From contig CAJUBU010000012.1 of the NCBI GenBank assembly GCA_910585095.1, positions 56,758 through 119,487 on the forward strand: DNA of 62,730 nt, written 5' to 3'. Shown here one piece after another: positions 43,916 to 53,400 of the stretch. Source of the stretch: an uncultured Lachnospira sp. (GTDB lineage: Bacteria; Bacillota; Clostridia; Lachnospirales; Lachnospiraceae). Position 1 is the stretch's first letter, and every line of letters starts with the position of its first letter. Made by a program: the position numbers and the translations under genes. The notes under the pieces are model-generated. The model saw only the letters and a list, made by a program, of their open reading frames with translations. It searched no databases and was not told the origin of the DNA.

Positions 43916-45640
43916 ATGTCAACAAAAGCATATTATCCGCTGAATGAAATCGGCGCGGGCAAAGTTGGTTTTTCTAAGACACGTTCAATTATTGAGGCTG
44001 CATATTATGGAAACAATGTTGTTAAAGTAAACACATTGAAGGAAGCATATGAATTAGCTAAAAATTCTCCAGGTACAATTGTTACGGATATGCCTGTTAA
44101 GAATGGTGAACTTTTTGGATTGGAAAAAGATGCAAAAGTATTGTTGTTTAATGATGGTGCTGTAACAGGTCGTTATGCAGCAGCTCGTCGTATTAAGGGT
44201 GAGCCAGGTGTTGACGATGCGAAGTTGGATAAAGTGGTTATGGACGCTGTATATGAGACACGTTGGAAGACGATGTATCACGCAGAGTGTTTTATTGGAC
44301 TTGACCCAGAATTTATGGTAAAAGCACATCTTCTTATTCCAGAAGGAGAAGAAAATATACTTTACAACTGGATGTTAAATTTCCAATATATGTCTGATGA
44401 ATATGTTAAGATGTACAAAGATTCTAAGCCAATTGGTGATGGCAAGGAACCAGATATCTATATTTTATCAGATCCACAGTGGACACCACACGATGCTCCA
44501 GATGTAGATTATAGTTGTTTGAGCGACCCATTGACACTGTGTTATTTTGATACCAACCAAAACTGTGCTGCTATTCTTGGCATGAGATATTTTGGTGAAC
44601 ATAAGAAGGGTACTCTTACAATGGCTTGGGCATTGGCAAACAGAAATGGCTATGCTTCATGTCATGGTGGTCAAAAAGAATATTCTCTTGAGGGTGATAA
44701 GAAGTTTGTTGCTTCTGTATATGGTCTTTCAGGCTCTGGTAAGTCTACATTAACCCATGCAAAGCATGATGGAAAATATGATGCATTTGGCGGTATTAAG
44801 GTTCTACATGACGATGCATTTATTATTAATACAGATACATGTGCATCTATTGCTCTTGAGCCTACGTATTTTGATAAGACAGCAGATTATCCTACAGGCT
44901 GTCCAGATAATGAGTATCTTCTCACAGCACAAAACTGTTCTGCTACATTAGATGAAAATGGCAAGATTCAGCTTGTGACAGAAGATATCCGTAATGGTAA
45001 TGGACGTGCTATCAAGTCAAAGTTATGGTCACCAAACCGTGTAGATAAGATTGATGCTCCAGTTAATGCTATTTTCTGGATTATGAAGGATCCTACATTG
45101 CCACCAATCGTTAAGCTTTCAGGTTCAGCGCTTGCTTCTGTAATGGGAGCAACACTTGCTACAAAGACTTCAACAGCAGAGAGAGTTGCCGCAGGTACAG
45201 ACCTTAATGCAATCCGTATTGTACCTTATGCAAACCCATTTAGAACATATCCATTGGTAAATGACTATGAGAAGTTTAAGAAGTTGGTTGAGGAAAAGAA
45301 TGTAGCATGTTATATTGTCAATACAGGTGATTTCATGGGACATAAAGTTCAAAAGGAAGACACACTTGGTATTCTTGAGACGATTGTTGAAGGAAAGGCT
45401 GCATTTGAAAAATGGGGACCATTTGAAGATATACAAATTATGAACGATTGGTCAGGCAAGACTGGTGATTTTACACCAGACCTTAAAGATGCGGATTATG
45501 TTGCTCAGTTAAAGGCTTCTATGCAGACAAGAGTAAAGGCAGTTGAAGATTTTGCAACAAAGAAGGAAGGTTATGATAAGCTTCCTGATGAAGCTTTAGC
45601 AGCTCTTAAGAAGTTGGTACAAGAGGCTGATACTTTATAA
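43916..45640 (+). CDS. pckA: Phosphoenolpyruvate carboxykinase (ATP)
   Basis: Interconverts oxaloacetate plus ATP with PEP, CO2 and ADP. In fermenting anaerobes it often runs toward oxaloacetate. The 574-residue protein has the kinase P-loop SVYGLSGSGKSTLTHA near residue 270, metal and nucleotide motif LHDDAFIINTDTC, GCPDNEYLL, and the C-terminal lid region with NTGDFMGHK. It is about 35 residues longer than E. coli PckA. Codon use looks more biased (many AAG, GGT and GCT) than in neighbouring genes, as expected for high expression. It has a strong ribosome site and its own promoter. Confidence 0.93.
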   Translation: MSTKAYYPLNEIGAGKVGFSKTRSIIEAAYYGNNVVKVNTLKEAYELAKNSPGTIVTDMPVKNGELFGLEKDAKVLLFNDGAVTGRYAAARRIKGEPGVDDAKLDKVVMDAVYETRWKTMYHAECFIGLDPEFMVKAHLLIPEGEENILYNWMLNFQYMSDEYVKMYKDSKPIGDGKEPDIYILSDPQWTPHDAPDVDYSCLSDPLTLCYFDTNQNCAAILGMRYFGEHKKGTLTMAWALANRNGYASCHGGQKEYSLEGDKKFVASVYGLSGSGKSTLTHAKHDGKYDAFGGIKVLHDDAFIINTDTCASIALEPTYFDKTADYPTGCPDNEYLLTAQNCSATLDENGKIQLVTEDIRNGNGRAIKSKLWSPNRVDKIDAPVNAIFWIMKDPTLPPIVKLSGSALASVMGATLATKTSTAERVAAGTDLNAIRIVPYANPFRTYPLVNDYEKFKKLVEEKNVACYIVNTGDFMGHKVQKEDTLGILETIVEGKAAFEKWGPFEDIQIMNDWSGKTGDFTPDLKDADYVAQLKASMQTRVKAVEDFATKKEGYDKLPDEALAALKKLVQEADTL

Positions 45641-45727
45641 AAAGTGATTTATTAAAAACGGATAATTCTTACAGAATAAATTATAAAAATAAGCATATTA
45701 TATATTGTGTATACAACAATAACGTAC

Positions 45728-45733
45728 TATAAT
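45728..45733 (+). promoter_or_regulatory. -10 element of the probable 6S RNA promoter
   Basis: TATAAT at 45728-45733 with a weak -35 TTGTGT (45705-45710) 17 bases upstream. The start would be near 45740. The stretch 45641-45704 shows nothing. Confidence 0.5.
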
Positions 45734-45775
45734 ATATCTAATAGAAAATGATAGTATTTTATTGCTTGTGATAAT

Positions 45776-45957
45776 AAATATCCTGGAATGTACGAGAGCC
45801 TGTCATATTTTGATCCTACATTATTTCGAAGGGACTCCTATATTGTCATGCCAATGTCAGGCCTCCTTTGTCAGTGGAAGGCAGCGGTATGATTGCGGTA
45901 ACCCACCTAGCATTGCTAGGAGTCGGAAAAGATGGGAACGGCATTGCTGGGATATAT
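45776..45957 (+). ncRNA. ssrS: 6S RNA
   Basis: No credible coding frame. A closing stem joins ATATCC..AATG (45778-45790) with CATT..GGATAT (45942-45955), carrying the 6S-like strands GAATGTACG (5') and ACGGCATTGCTGGGAT (3'), comparable to GATGTTCG and CGGCATCTCGGAGAT in E. coli 6S. A central bubble follows. Its 3' strand contains the hairpin CCTAGC-ATT-GCTAGG (45906-45920), a known feature of Firmicutes 6S. The apical arm closes with CATGCC / GGTATG (45847-45891). Length of about 180-200 bases, a promoter upstream and a terminator directly after all fit. 6S RNA binds the housekeeping RNA polymerase and damps transcription in stationary phase. I judged by conserved strands and fold, not by a covariance search. 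Confidence 0.72.
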
Positions 45958-45993
45958 AAAGGTTATGTGGGTGTCACTGCATAACCTTTTCTT
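45958..45993 (+). terminator. Terminator of the 6S RNA gene
   Basis: AAAGGTTATG (45958-45967) and CATAACCTTT (45980-45989) form a perfect 10-bp stem followed by TTTTCTT. Confidence 0.88.
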
Positions 45994-46087
45994 ATATAAG
46001 ACTGTCTTGTGAAGTGTCACATTTAAACTGAACAGGGCAGTCCTTGTTTTTGTCCTAAATTTTTATTTTAACGCATATAATAAAGTC

Positions 46088-46110
46088 AAGCAGATTGTAA
46101 ATAGTCGCTT
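46088..46110 (+). repeat. Interspersed repeat family A, copy 4
   Basis: AAGCAGATTGTAAATAGTCGCTT, with the outer AAGC/GCTT arms still paired. It lies between the 6S RNA and the SpoIID-type gene. Confidence 0.55.
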
Positions 46111-46154
46111 GACAATAAAAATAGTTATTATTGTAAAAATAGAAAGAGGACGCA

Positions 46155-48113
46155 TTGAAAAAAAATAAAAAAGTCATAGCTATTATTATTATTATTTTGA
46201 TGATTATTATATTATCAATAATTAATATATATCTTATCAATTACTGTAATAATGCCAAAACGCCGTTGACAATGGCAGAAGTCTGCAAAGTAATTGCTTA
46301 TCTTGAAGGATACGATTCAAAAGAAATATCACTAATTGAAGAAATTGAACATGTAAAAGAAAATGAATTATATTGGTATACAGATTATGTTAATTATGTA
46401 AAAGAATTACATATTTTTTCTGAATTTGAGCCGCAAGATGGTTTTGATTCAATATATTTTAATGAATTAAAAACATATAAACATATAGAAACTTCAAAAG
46501 ATGGTTATTATTTTGTTGCTAAAGATGAATTTATTGAATTTGTTATAGACCATTTGGATGTATGGCAGCAATCTGACAGCACAGAGCTGCTCTATGCAGG
46601 TATTGTTGCAACGCCTGATATGGATACATGGAACGGTGATATTGACAGCTGGAAGGTTTGTACTAATAAAGGAGAATTTTATTATACGGGATTAAACTTA
46701 AATGGTATGGTGGATAAGACGGTACCTTTGTTAGTGTGTAAAAATGAAGTCTTGATGATTGGTGATAATATTTCAAATGAGGTTACGTATAAAAATATTT
46801 GGATTAGCGGCGTCAATGATGGTGTTTTAGAAGTCAATATGTATGGTATAGACAGACAGTATAAAATAAAAGGAACATCAAAAGAGGTTCAAGACAATAT
46901 AGGTGATATTCAGATAAAAAAAGGGCAAATAACAGGTATTACGGTAAGATTTGATATTGCCGATGAACAGTTAAGAATTGTCTTAAAGACAACGGGTTAT
47001 ACAGATATTGTACATAGTAATGTAACGCTCACATCAGATATAGGTTATACCATTGAAAATAAAGAAGATGGAAGTGTCATGAATATGTCCGCTAAAGAAG
47101 AATGGAGCGCGGCGGCAAGTGAGACAACGCCGGCAGGCAGCAGATATGTAATAAAACCAGAAAATCCAACGGGGCAGATTCAAATTTTGACGATGAACCG
47201 CTCGCAGGGAAATCCATCCTATAAAGGAGAAATTGAGGTTTTTGTGCAGGATAATGGTGTTGTTTTAGTAAATCAAGTAGCGTTGGAAGAATATTTAAAA
47301 AGAGTTGTTCCATCAGAGATGCCAACAAGCTTTGGGGTGGAGGCTTTAAAGGTGCAGGCAGTATGTGCTAGAAGTTACGCATATAAACATATTGATGCGC
47401 CAGGATATCCTGATTATGACGCGCATATGGACGATAGTATACAATATCAGGTTTACAATAATACTATTGAATATGAACCATCCAACACAGCTGTAGAAAT
47501 GACAAGAGGAAAAATGTTGTACTATGCCGATGCGCTTGTTCAAACGTATTATTATTCAACATCTTGCGGTGTTGGCACAGATGTGTCACTGTGGGGTTCA
47601 AACCGTGCATCTTATCCTTATTATGAGAGTAAACAAATTAGCCAAACGCAAAGTGGTGTTGATTATACTAATGAGGAACAGTTTAAAGAGTTGATTAAAA
47701 ATACGAATGAAAACGATTATGATTATGGAACAAAATATTATCGCTGGAGTTATGATTTTACAGAAGAAGAGTTTAACAATATTGTCAAAGCACAAAAAGA
47801 TATTGGAAATATCAAAGAAATTATATGTGATAGAGTGGCAGGCGGCGCTGTCAAAAATATACGAATTGTAGGCGATAAATCGGAAGTTACCATAGAGAGC
47901 GAAGGGTATATCCGAAAAGTTTTTAATCTTCCAAGTGCATTTTTTGTTATTGAAAAAACCGATGTAGATGGAAAAACTGGCTATACCATAACAGGTGGAG
48001 GCAATGGACACGGCATTGGTATGAGCCAGTATGCGGTTAAAAAAATGACCGAGTTAGGTATGGATTATAAAAGCGTTTTACTCTTTTTCTTTCCCGGAAC
48101 GAACGTTTTTTGA
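46155..48113 (+). CDS. SpoIID/LytB domain protein
   Basis: A 652-residue protein anchored by an N-terminal membrane helix (about residues 8-30, almost all Ile and Leu). The first half has no family I recognise. The second half (about 340-650) is the SpoIID/LytB domain. It contains VVPSEMPTSFGVEALKVQAV with the catalytic Glu of the lytic transglycosylase, ARSYAYKH, YYSTSCGV and the C-terminal GNGHGIGMSQYAVKKMTELG. It probably cleaves peptidoglycan glycan strands denuded of stem peptides. The long N-terminal extension distinguishes it from the sporulation protein SpoIID itself. It ends tail-to-tail with the - strand BrkB-type gene, overlapping by 36 bases. Confidence 0.85.
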   Translation: MKKNKKVIAIIIIILMIIILSIINIYLINYCNNAKTPLTMAEVCKVIAYLEGYDSKEISLIEEIEHVKENELYWYTDYVNYVKELHIFSEFEPQDGFDSIYFNELKTYKHIETSKDGYYFVAKDEFIEFVIDHLDVWQQSDSTELLYAGIVATPDMDTWNGDIDSWKVCTNKGEFYYTGLNLNGMVDKTVPLLVCKNEVLMIGDNISNEVTYKNIWISGVNDGVLEVNMYGIDRQYKIKGTSKEVQDNIGDIQIKKGQITGITVRFDIADEQLRIVLKTTGYTDIVHSNVTLTSDIGYTIENKEDGSVMNMSAKEEWSAAASETTPAGSRYVIKPENPTGQIQILTMNRSQGNPSYKGEIEVFVQDNGVVLVNQVALEEYLKRVVPSEMPTSFGVEALKVQAVCARSYAYKHIDAPGYPDYDAHMDDSIQYQVYNNTIEYEPSNTAVEMTRGKMLYYADALVQTYYYSTSCGVGTDVSLWGSNRASYPYYESKQISQTQSGVDYTNEEQFKELIKNTNENDYDYGTKYYRWSYDFTEEEFNNIVKAQKDIGNIKEIICDRVAGGAVKNIRIVGDKSEVTIESEGYIRKVFNLPSAFFVIEKTDVDGKTGYTITGGGNGHGIGMSQYAVKKMTELGMDYKSVLLFFFPGTNVF

Positions 48114-48923
48114 ACGCCATTCTCTGATAAAAGAGTTGACTTCCGCACCCCAAAAGATAATGGTCATACAAAAATATAACCAGATTAATGCAAATACAAG
48201 GGTTGCCAAACTTCCATACATATTGGAAAAATTCGGCGAGTTATTGACATACAGTGAATAAAAAAAAGAGTATAATACCCAGCCCGCAGAGGCAAGAATA
48301 GCGCCAGGCAGCTCATTTAATATCGTTGTCTTTCGGTTTGGAATAAATTTATACATAATTAAAAAAATCAGTGTAAGGGCAGTAGGAAACAATAAATTGG
48401 AGTTGTTAATAATAAGTGATAGAACGGCTCCTATTGTTGGAAATCCAATTTTAATAAGATTTACAATTTTTTGCCCAAATACTAATAATATTAAGGAAGC
48501 AATAATGCTGATTATAAAGATAACGGTATAAACGGTTGATAAAATTCTGGAGATAAACCAGTTGTTTCCTCTGCTCGTTCCATATATAGTATTTAATCCT
48601 TTTATAATAGAAGTAAATCCTTTTCCGGCAGACCATACAGCAATTAATGTACTCAATGAAACCAGTGTAATACTTGAATTATTATATACATCGTTTACAA
48701 TATCGGTGATAACAGGCATAATTTGCATAGGAATAATAGAACCCATAACCGTTATAATATTGTCTGGTATAATTGGGAGGTATTTTAAAAGGCTCATTAA
48801 TAGCAATAAGAATGGTACAATACTGAGTATAATATAAAAGCACGACTGTGCGCTGTAACTGCTGATATTATCTTTTGAAAGTTTATAAGTAATACGTTTA
48901 ATTAGAATTATAAAATTTCTCAT
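48078..48923 (-). CDS. YihY/BrkB family membrane protein
   Basis: A 281-residue integral membrane protein with about six helices. Family features are SSYSAQSCFYIILSIVPFLLL in the first helix region, AVWSAGKGFTSIIKGLN, PGAILASAGWVLYSFFYSLY and LYGSLATLVFALIWLYFCM. Once annotated as RNase BN or virulence factor BrkB; the real function is not settled. It lies on the - strand and its 3' end overlaps the SpoIID-type gene. CAAT-rich sequence upstream (48924-49000) contains its ribosome site (GAAAGG on the - strand). Confidence 0.87.
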   Translation of the reverse strand: MRNFIILIKRITYKLSKDNISSYSAQSCFYIILSIVPFLLLLMSLLKYLPIIPDNIITVMGSIIPMQIMPVITDIVNDVYNNSSITLVSLSTLIAVWSAGKGFTSIIKGLNTIYGTSRGNNWFISRILSTVYTVIFIISIIASLILLVFGQKIVNLIKIGFPTIGAVLSLIINNSNLLFPTALTLIFLIMYKFIPNRKTTILNELPGAILASAGWVLYSFFYSLYVNNSPNFSNMYGSLATLVFALIWLYFCMTIIFWGAEVNSFIREWRSKNVRSGKEKE

Positions 48924-49271
48924 AGATAATTGCCTTTCAAAGTTATTGGGATTGTTTTAATTTGGTTGCTGTGACAATCATAGTTGGAAATTTCTTTATA
49001 TAAATTTAATTGTTATTATATATGATTTTAAAGATAAAATCAATAAATCGTTTGATAAAAATTCTCCTATTTTTTTAAATTTTAATAATGGGAGAAATAA
49101 GATAAGGAGAAAATGGAAATAAAGTGCTATCCAAACAGACCAATGGATGATAAATGTTCTTGTATAAGTAGTTATATCCTTTCACAGAAAAATTTGAATT
49201 GTCGTTAGATGAGGCTATGATACTGAAAAAGAAAGATTTAAGGTTTGTATCAATAGGGTATGATAAAGGTA
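48924..49271. other. Intergenic stretch with no recognised feature
   Basis: An AT-rich gap between the divergent BrkB-type gene and the toxin-antitoxin operon. It must hold the - strand promoter of the membrane-protein gene. I see no convincing hairpin or coding frame. An ATG at 49260 opens a frame into the toxin but lies upstream of the toxin promoter. Confidence 0.4.
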
Positions 49272-49300
49272 TTGACAATATGGGATTTATCCCATATAAT
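49272..49300 (+). promoter_or_regulatory. Consensus promoter with embedded palindromic operator of the HigBA-type operon
   Basis: -35 TTGACA (49272-49277), 17-base spacer, -10 TATAAT (49295-49300), a full consensus match. The spacer is filled by the perfect palindrome ATATGGGAT-TT-ATCCCATAT (49278-49297), placed to let a bound antitoxin block RNA polymerase. Confidence 0.85.
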
Positions 49301-49331
49301 AAACGAAAAGAGAAAAGGAGTAAAAATTGAT

Positions 49332-49694
49332 TTGAGTAAGTTTGAGGTAAATTTTTACAAACAAGAAAACGGAGACTGCCCTGTGAAACAGTTTTTAGAT
49401 TCGCTGGACAATAAAATGAAAGCAAAAATATTAAAGATGATAAAGTTGTTGCAACAGAATGGAAATGAATTACGAGAGCCATATTCAAAATTTTTAGGAG
49501 ATGGAATCTTTGAATTGAGAGTAAAGCAAGCAACAGATATTACAAGGATTTTATACTTTTTTGTTATTGGGAACAAAATAATTTTAACAAATGGATTTGT
49601 TAAGAAAACACAAAAGACACCACAAAGTGAGATTGATTTAGCAAAAAAATATCGGGATGATTTTTTAAAAGGAAGGAAAATAAAAAATGAGTGA
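49332..49694 (+). CDS. higB: HigB/Gp49-type toxin (RelE superfamily)
   Basis: A 120-residue toxin of the phage-derived Gp49-like/HigB family, an mRNA interferase acting on translating ribosomes. Recognisable are FEVNFYKQENGDCPVKQFL, the basic helix KMKAKILKMIKLLQQNG, LREPYSKFLGDGIFELRVKQ, RILYFFVIGNKIILTNGFVK and the C-terminal KTQKTP..EIDLAKKYRDDF. Because the strong promoter ends at 49300, the ATG at 49260 cannot be used. TTG 49332, following AAAGGAG (49314-49320), is the best start, with ATT 49326 the alternative. The antitoxin ATG overlaps its end by eight bases. Confidence 0.85.
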   Translation: MSKFEVNFYKQENGDCPVKQFLDSLDNKMKAKILKMIKLLQQNGNELREPYSKFLGDGIFELRVKQATDITRILYFFVIGNKIILTNGFVKKTQKTPQSEIDLAKKYRDDFLKGRKIKNE

Positions 49695-49974
49695 TTTTGA
49701 CAAATATCTGGAAAAACAGTTAGAAGATTTAGAGTTTAAAAAAGAGTGGGATGATTTAGAACCAGAATACAATATGATTCAAGCAATTATTGATGCAAGA
49801 AAAAGAAGTCATCTAACACAAAAACAGCTTGCAGAGAGAACTGGCATCGACCAGTCCGATATTAGTAAGTTGGAAACTGGAAATGCAAATCCAACATTAC
49901 AAGTATTGAAACGACTTGCAGAAGGAATGGATATGATGCTGAAATTGGAATTTGTACCAAAACAAATAAAATAA
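49687..49974 (+). CDS. higA: HigA-type antitoxin, XRE family
   Basis: A 95-residue antitoxin. An N-terminal helical part (DFDKYLEKQLEDLEFKKEWD) precedes an XRE helix-turn-helix at about 30-85 (IIDARKRSHLTQKQLAERTG, IDQSDISKLETGNANPTLQV, LKRLAEGM). It neutralises the toxin encoded just upstream, overlaps its gene by eight bases, and is the likely ligand of the palindrome in the operon promoter. Toxin-before-antitoxin order is standard for higBA. Confidence 0.9.
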   Translation: MSDFDKYLEKQLEDLEFKKEWDDLEPEYNMIQAIIDARKRSHLTQKQLAERTGIDQSDISKLETGNANPTLQVLKRLAEGMDMMLKLEFVPKQIK

Positions 49975-49997
49975 TAGGGCTTGAAAAAGGTGAAGTG

Positions 49998-50043
49998 AAC
50001 CCCATTTGTTAGGCAAATAAAAGTCTAATGAAAGGGGGTTTTT
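49998..50043 (+). terminator. Possible terminator after higBA, or insertion-sequence end remnant
   Basis: AACCCC (49998-50003) pairs with GGGGTT (50035-50040), with an inner TTAG / CTAA, and TTTTT follows to 50043. The sequence AAGTGAACCCCATTTGTTAG also resembles, from memory, terminal repeats of some IS3-group elements. Confidence 0.45.
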
Positions 50044-50214
50044 ATGTCATTAGGGAAAAAGAATATGAGAATTAAAAACTTGCTTGTAATTGAAAAATAT
50101 CAAAATATTCAGATTGTGACAGCAAAAGATTTCTGTGAAAAATATTTAATATCTTCTGATAATAGAATGAAATATAGAAAACAAAATATTGACATACTAG
50201 TAATAATTGTATAA
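50044..50214 (+). CDS. Short open frame of uncertain status
   Basis: A 56-residue frame (MSLGKKNMRIKNLLVIEKYQ ... VTAKDFCEKYLISSDN). The second part could be the first two helices of a helix-turn-helix, as in transposase OrfA or a DeoR-type regulator, but no complete domain is present. It follows the IS-end-like sequence and lacks a good ribosome site (GGGGG is eight bases upstream). It may be a leftover of an insertion sequence or chance. Confidence 0.25.
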   Translation: MSLGKKNMRIKNLLVIEKYQNIQIVTAKDFCEKYLISSDNRMKYRKQNIDILVIIV

Positions 50215-50476
50215 ATTATTGTGTAATAGATATGTTGAATTTTTTACATTGTAAAGTATAAGTAGATGATATTTCCAATGCGGTAGATGAAAAATTTTGC
50301 AGAGAAAAAATAATTTTAAGCTGCAAAAAAGATTTGTAAAATTCAATTTTTTTTTAAAATTGTATATTGTTATCATATGCCTTGAAATAATTAGTTTTGC
50401 AAATCTTTAATTAAAAAATGAATGGAGGTAAAAATAAGACTGCTGCATAAGGTTATCATAAAATATTATTTTTATT
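50215..50476. other. Intergenic stretch before the LRR gene, no recognised feature
   Basis: Very AT-rich. I find no clear promoter or hairpin. The promoter of the surface-protein gene should lie here; several T/A runs are compatible but none is convincing. Confidence 0.3.
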
Positions 50477-50490
50477 AGGAGGAATACATA

Positions 50491-53400
50491 ATGTTTAAAA
50501 AACACGATGTTGTGAAAAAAATGTCATCTATATTGATGGCAGTTATTTTATGCAGTACATCGGCAATGTCAGGCTATGCGGATGAAAGCCTTGAAAACAG
50601 TGGCGTTGATAGTGTTAGGGGGGTATTGAACCTTTAGAAGATGTAACAGAATATGTTGAAGATGATTCACAGATAATGAGTGTATCAGAAACATCAACGA
50701 ATACAGATGAAGATGGATATATTACTTCTGGCAAATGGGAATGTGCCAATGGAATTACGGTTGAATTGGCTGATAATGTGCTTACAATTAGTGGAAATGA
50801 TGAGATGGGAGAAGATGTAAGAAAAGTTATTGCTAAAACGATATGTAGAAGTGATAGATATGAAGTGAAGTGTGTTATTAGCAATGGTGTGACGAGTATA
50901 GGTTATGAAGCGTTTTATGGTTGTAGTAGTTTAAGCAGCATAGAAATTCCAAATAGTGTGACTTATATAGGTTATGGAGCGTTTTATGATTGTAGCAGTT
51001 TAAGTAGCATAGAGATTCCAAGTAGCGTGACAAGGATAAACCTTTATCCTTATTATCACAATGGTCATTCTGTATTTGGTGGCTGTTATAGTTTAAGTAC
51101 TATAAAGGTGGCACCAGAAAATAAGGTATATGATAGTAGGGATAATTGTAATGCCATTATAGAAACAGAAACAGATAAACTGATTGTTGGATGTAGCAAT
51201 ACAAAGATTCCAAATAATGTAACAAGCATAGGGTATGGAGCGTTTAATGGATGCAGCGGATTAAGTAGCATAGCAATTCCAAATGATGTGACAAGTATAG
51301 AAGCATATGCTTTTAATGATTGTGACAATTTAAATAGCATAACAATTCCAAATGGTGTAACAAGTATAGAAGCATATGTATTTAGTGGTTGTAGAAGTTT
51401 AAGTAGTATAGAAATTCCAGATGGTGTAACAAGTATAGGTTATGGAGCGTTTAATGATTGCAGCAGTTTAAGCAGTATAGAAATTCCAAGCAGTGTGACA
51501 AGTATAGACAATATGTATGATGGTTTGGGAGAAGGAGAATATGGTGAGTCTGTATTTAGTGGTTGCAGCAGTTTAAGCAGCATAAAAGTATCACCAGAAA
51601 ATAAGGTATATGATAGCAGGGAAAATTGTAATACAATTATATCAGGAAACACTTTGATTGTTGGATGTAGTAATACAAAAATTCCAAATGGTGTAACAAA
51701 AATAGACTATTGTGCGTTTAATGGTAGCAGTTTAAGTAGTATAGAAATTCCAAACAGTGTGATAAGTATAGGAAATTATGCATTTGGGTATTGTAATAAA
51801 TTAAGTGGTATAGAAATTCCAAGTAGCGTGACAAGTATAGGAAATTATGTGCTTGATAATTGTGAAAATTTGAAAAAATTTGTAAATAACTCAACTGAAG
51901 AATATTCACTTTCTGGAATTAATCATACTGAATCTTCTTATGGTACACGTTGTGAATGGCGTTTGGAAAATACTTTAACGGTTATTAAAAGTGTTGGTAG
52001 TGGGCAAACTGCAATACTTGAGGAGATGGATGCAAGTAATAAATATGGTGGATTTGTAAATTGCTTAAAATGGGAAAGTGAAAATGGAATAACTGTGGAA
52101 TTGGCTGATAATGTCCTTACGATTAGTGGAAATGGTGAGCTGGGAGAAGATGTAGAAAAAGCTATTGCTGAAACTATATGCAGAAGTAGCAAGTATAAAG
52201 TGAAATGTGTCATTAATAATGGTATAACAAGTATAGGACCTCATATATTTAGGGATTGTAGGGGCTTAAATAGTGTAGAAATTCCAAATAGTGTGACAAG
52301 TATAGGTTGGCAAGCGTTTGCGAACTGTAGCAATTTAAGCAGTATAAAAATTCCAAGTGGTGTGACAAGCATAGAAAGGGGTACATTTAGTGGTTGTAGA
52401 GGCTTAAATAGTGTAGAAATTCCAGATAGTGTGACAAGTATAGATTATGCTGCATTTGGAAATTGTATTAATTTAACAAGTATAGAAATTCCAAATAGTG
52501 TAATAAGTATAGAAAATCAGGCATTTGGAGGTTGCAGTAATTTAAGAAGCATAGAAATTCCAAGCAGTGTAACAAGTATAGGAAAGGATGCATTTACAGG
52601 ATGCAGTGGTTTAAATAATGTAAAAGTGGCATTAGAAAATAAAGTATATGACAGTAGAGATAATTGTAATGCAATTATAGAAACAAAGAAAAATGAATTG
52701 ATTACGGGATGTAGCAATACAAAAATTCCAAGTGATGTAACAAAAATAGGTGTTAGTGCATTTTCTGGGCGTAGTGGTTTAACCAGTATAGAGATTCCTA
52801 ATAGTGTGACATATATAAATAGTTATGCATTTGAAAATTGTAAGAACCTAATCTATATAAGAATCCCAAATAGTGTGAAAACTATAGGTTGGTATGCATT
52901 TCAAGGTTGTAGCAGTTTAAACAGCATAGAAATTCCAAGCAGTGTAAATTATATAGAACAAAGTGCATTTATGGATTGTACTAATTTAACTAATGTAAAA
53001 ATACAAAATGGTGTAAAAAAAATAAATGCTTATGCATTTCGAGGTTGTAGCAGCTTAAACAGCATAGAAATTCCAAATAGTGTGACACATATAGAAAGAG
53101 CAGCATTTTCCGGCTGTAGCAGTTTAAATAATATAGAAATTCCAAGCAGTGTGATAAGTATAGAGATAGACAAAGACAGTCGCCAAAATACATTTTTTAA
53201 TTGTAGTAGTTTAAATAGTATAAAAGTATCACCAGAAAATAAGGTATATGATAGCAGGGATAATTGTAATGCGATTATAAAAACGGAAACAAATGAATTA
53301 ATTGCAGGCAGTAATAGTACAAAAATTCCAGAGGGTGTGACAAGCATAGAAAGAGAGGCATTTTATGGACGTAGTGGTTTAATGGATATAGAAATTCCAA

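Noticed and set aside
45840..45900. Resemblance of GTCAGGCCTCC...GGAAGGCAGC to SRP RNA helix 8, and of CTCCTAT...GCCAATG to an M-box
   Set aside because: The SRP tetraloop and asymmetric loop sequences are not in order, and the M-box core strands are missing. The closing stem and central bubble fit 6S RNA better.
45762..45959. 65-residue open frame within the pckA downstream region
   Set aside because: It covers the 6S-like RNA, has no ribosome site, and its protein has no plausible composition. The RNA fold explains the segment.
49260..49331. ATG 49260 as toxin start
   Set aside because: It precedes the -35 box of a full-consensus promoter, so the transcript would not include it.
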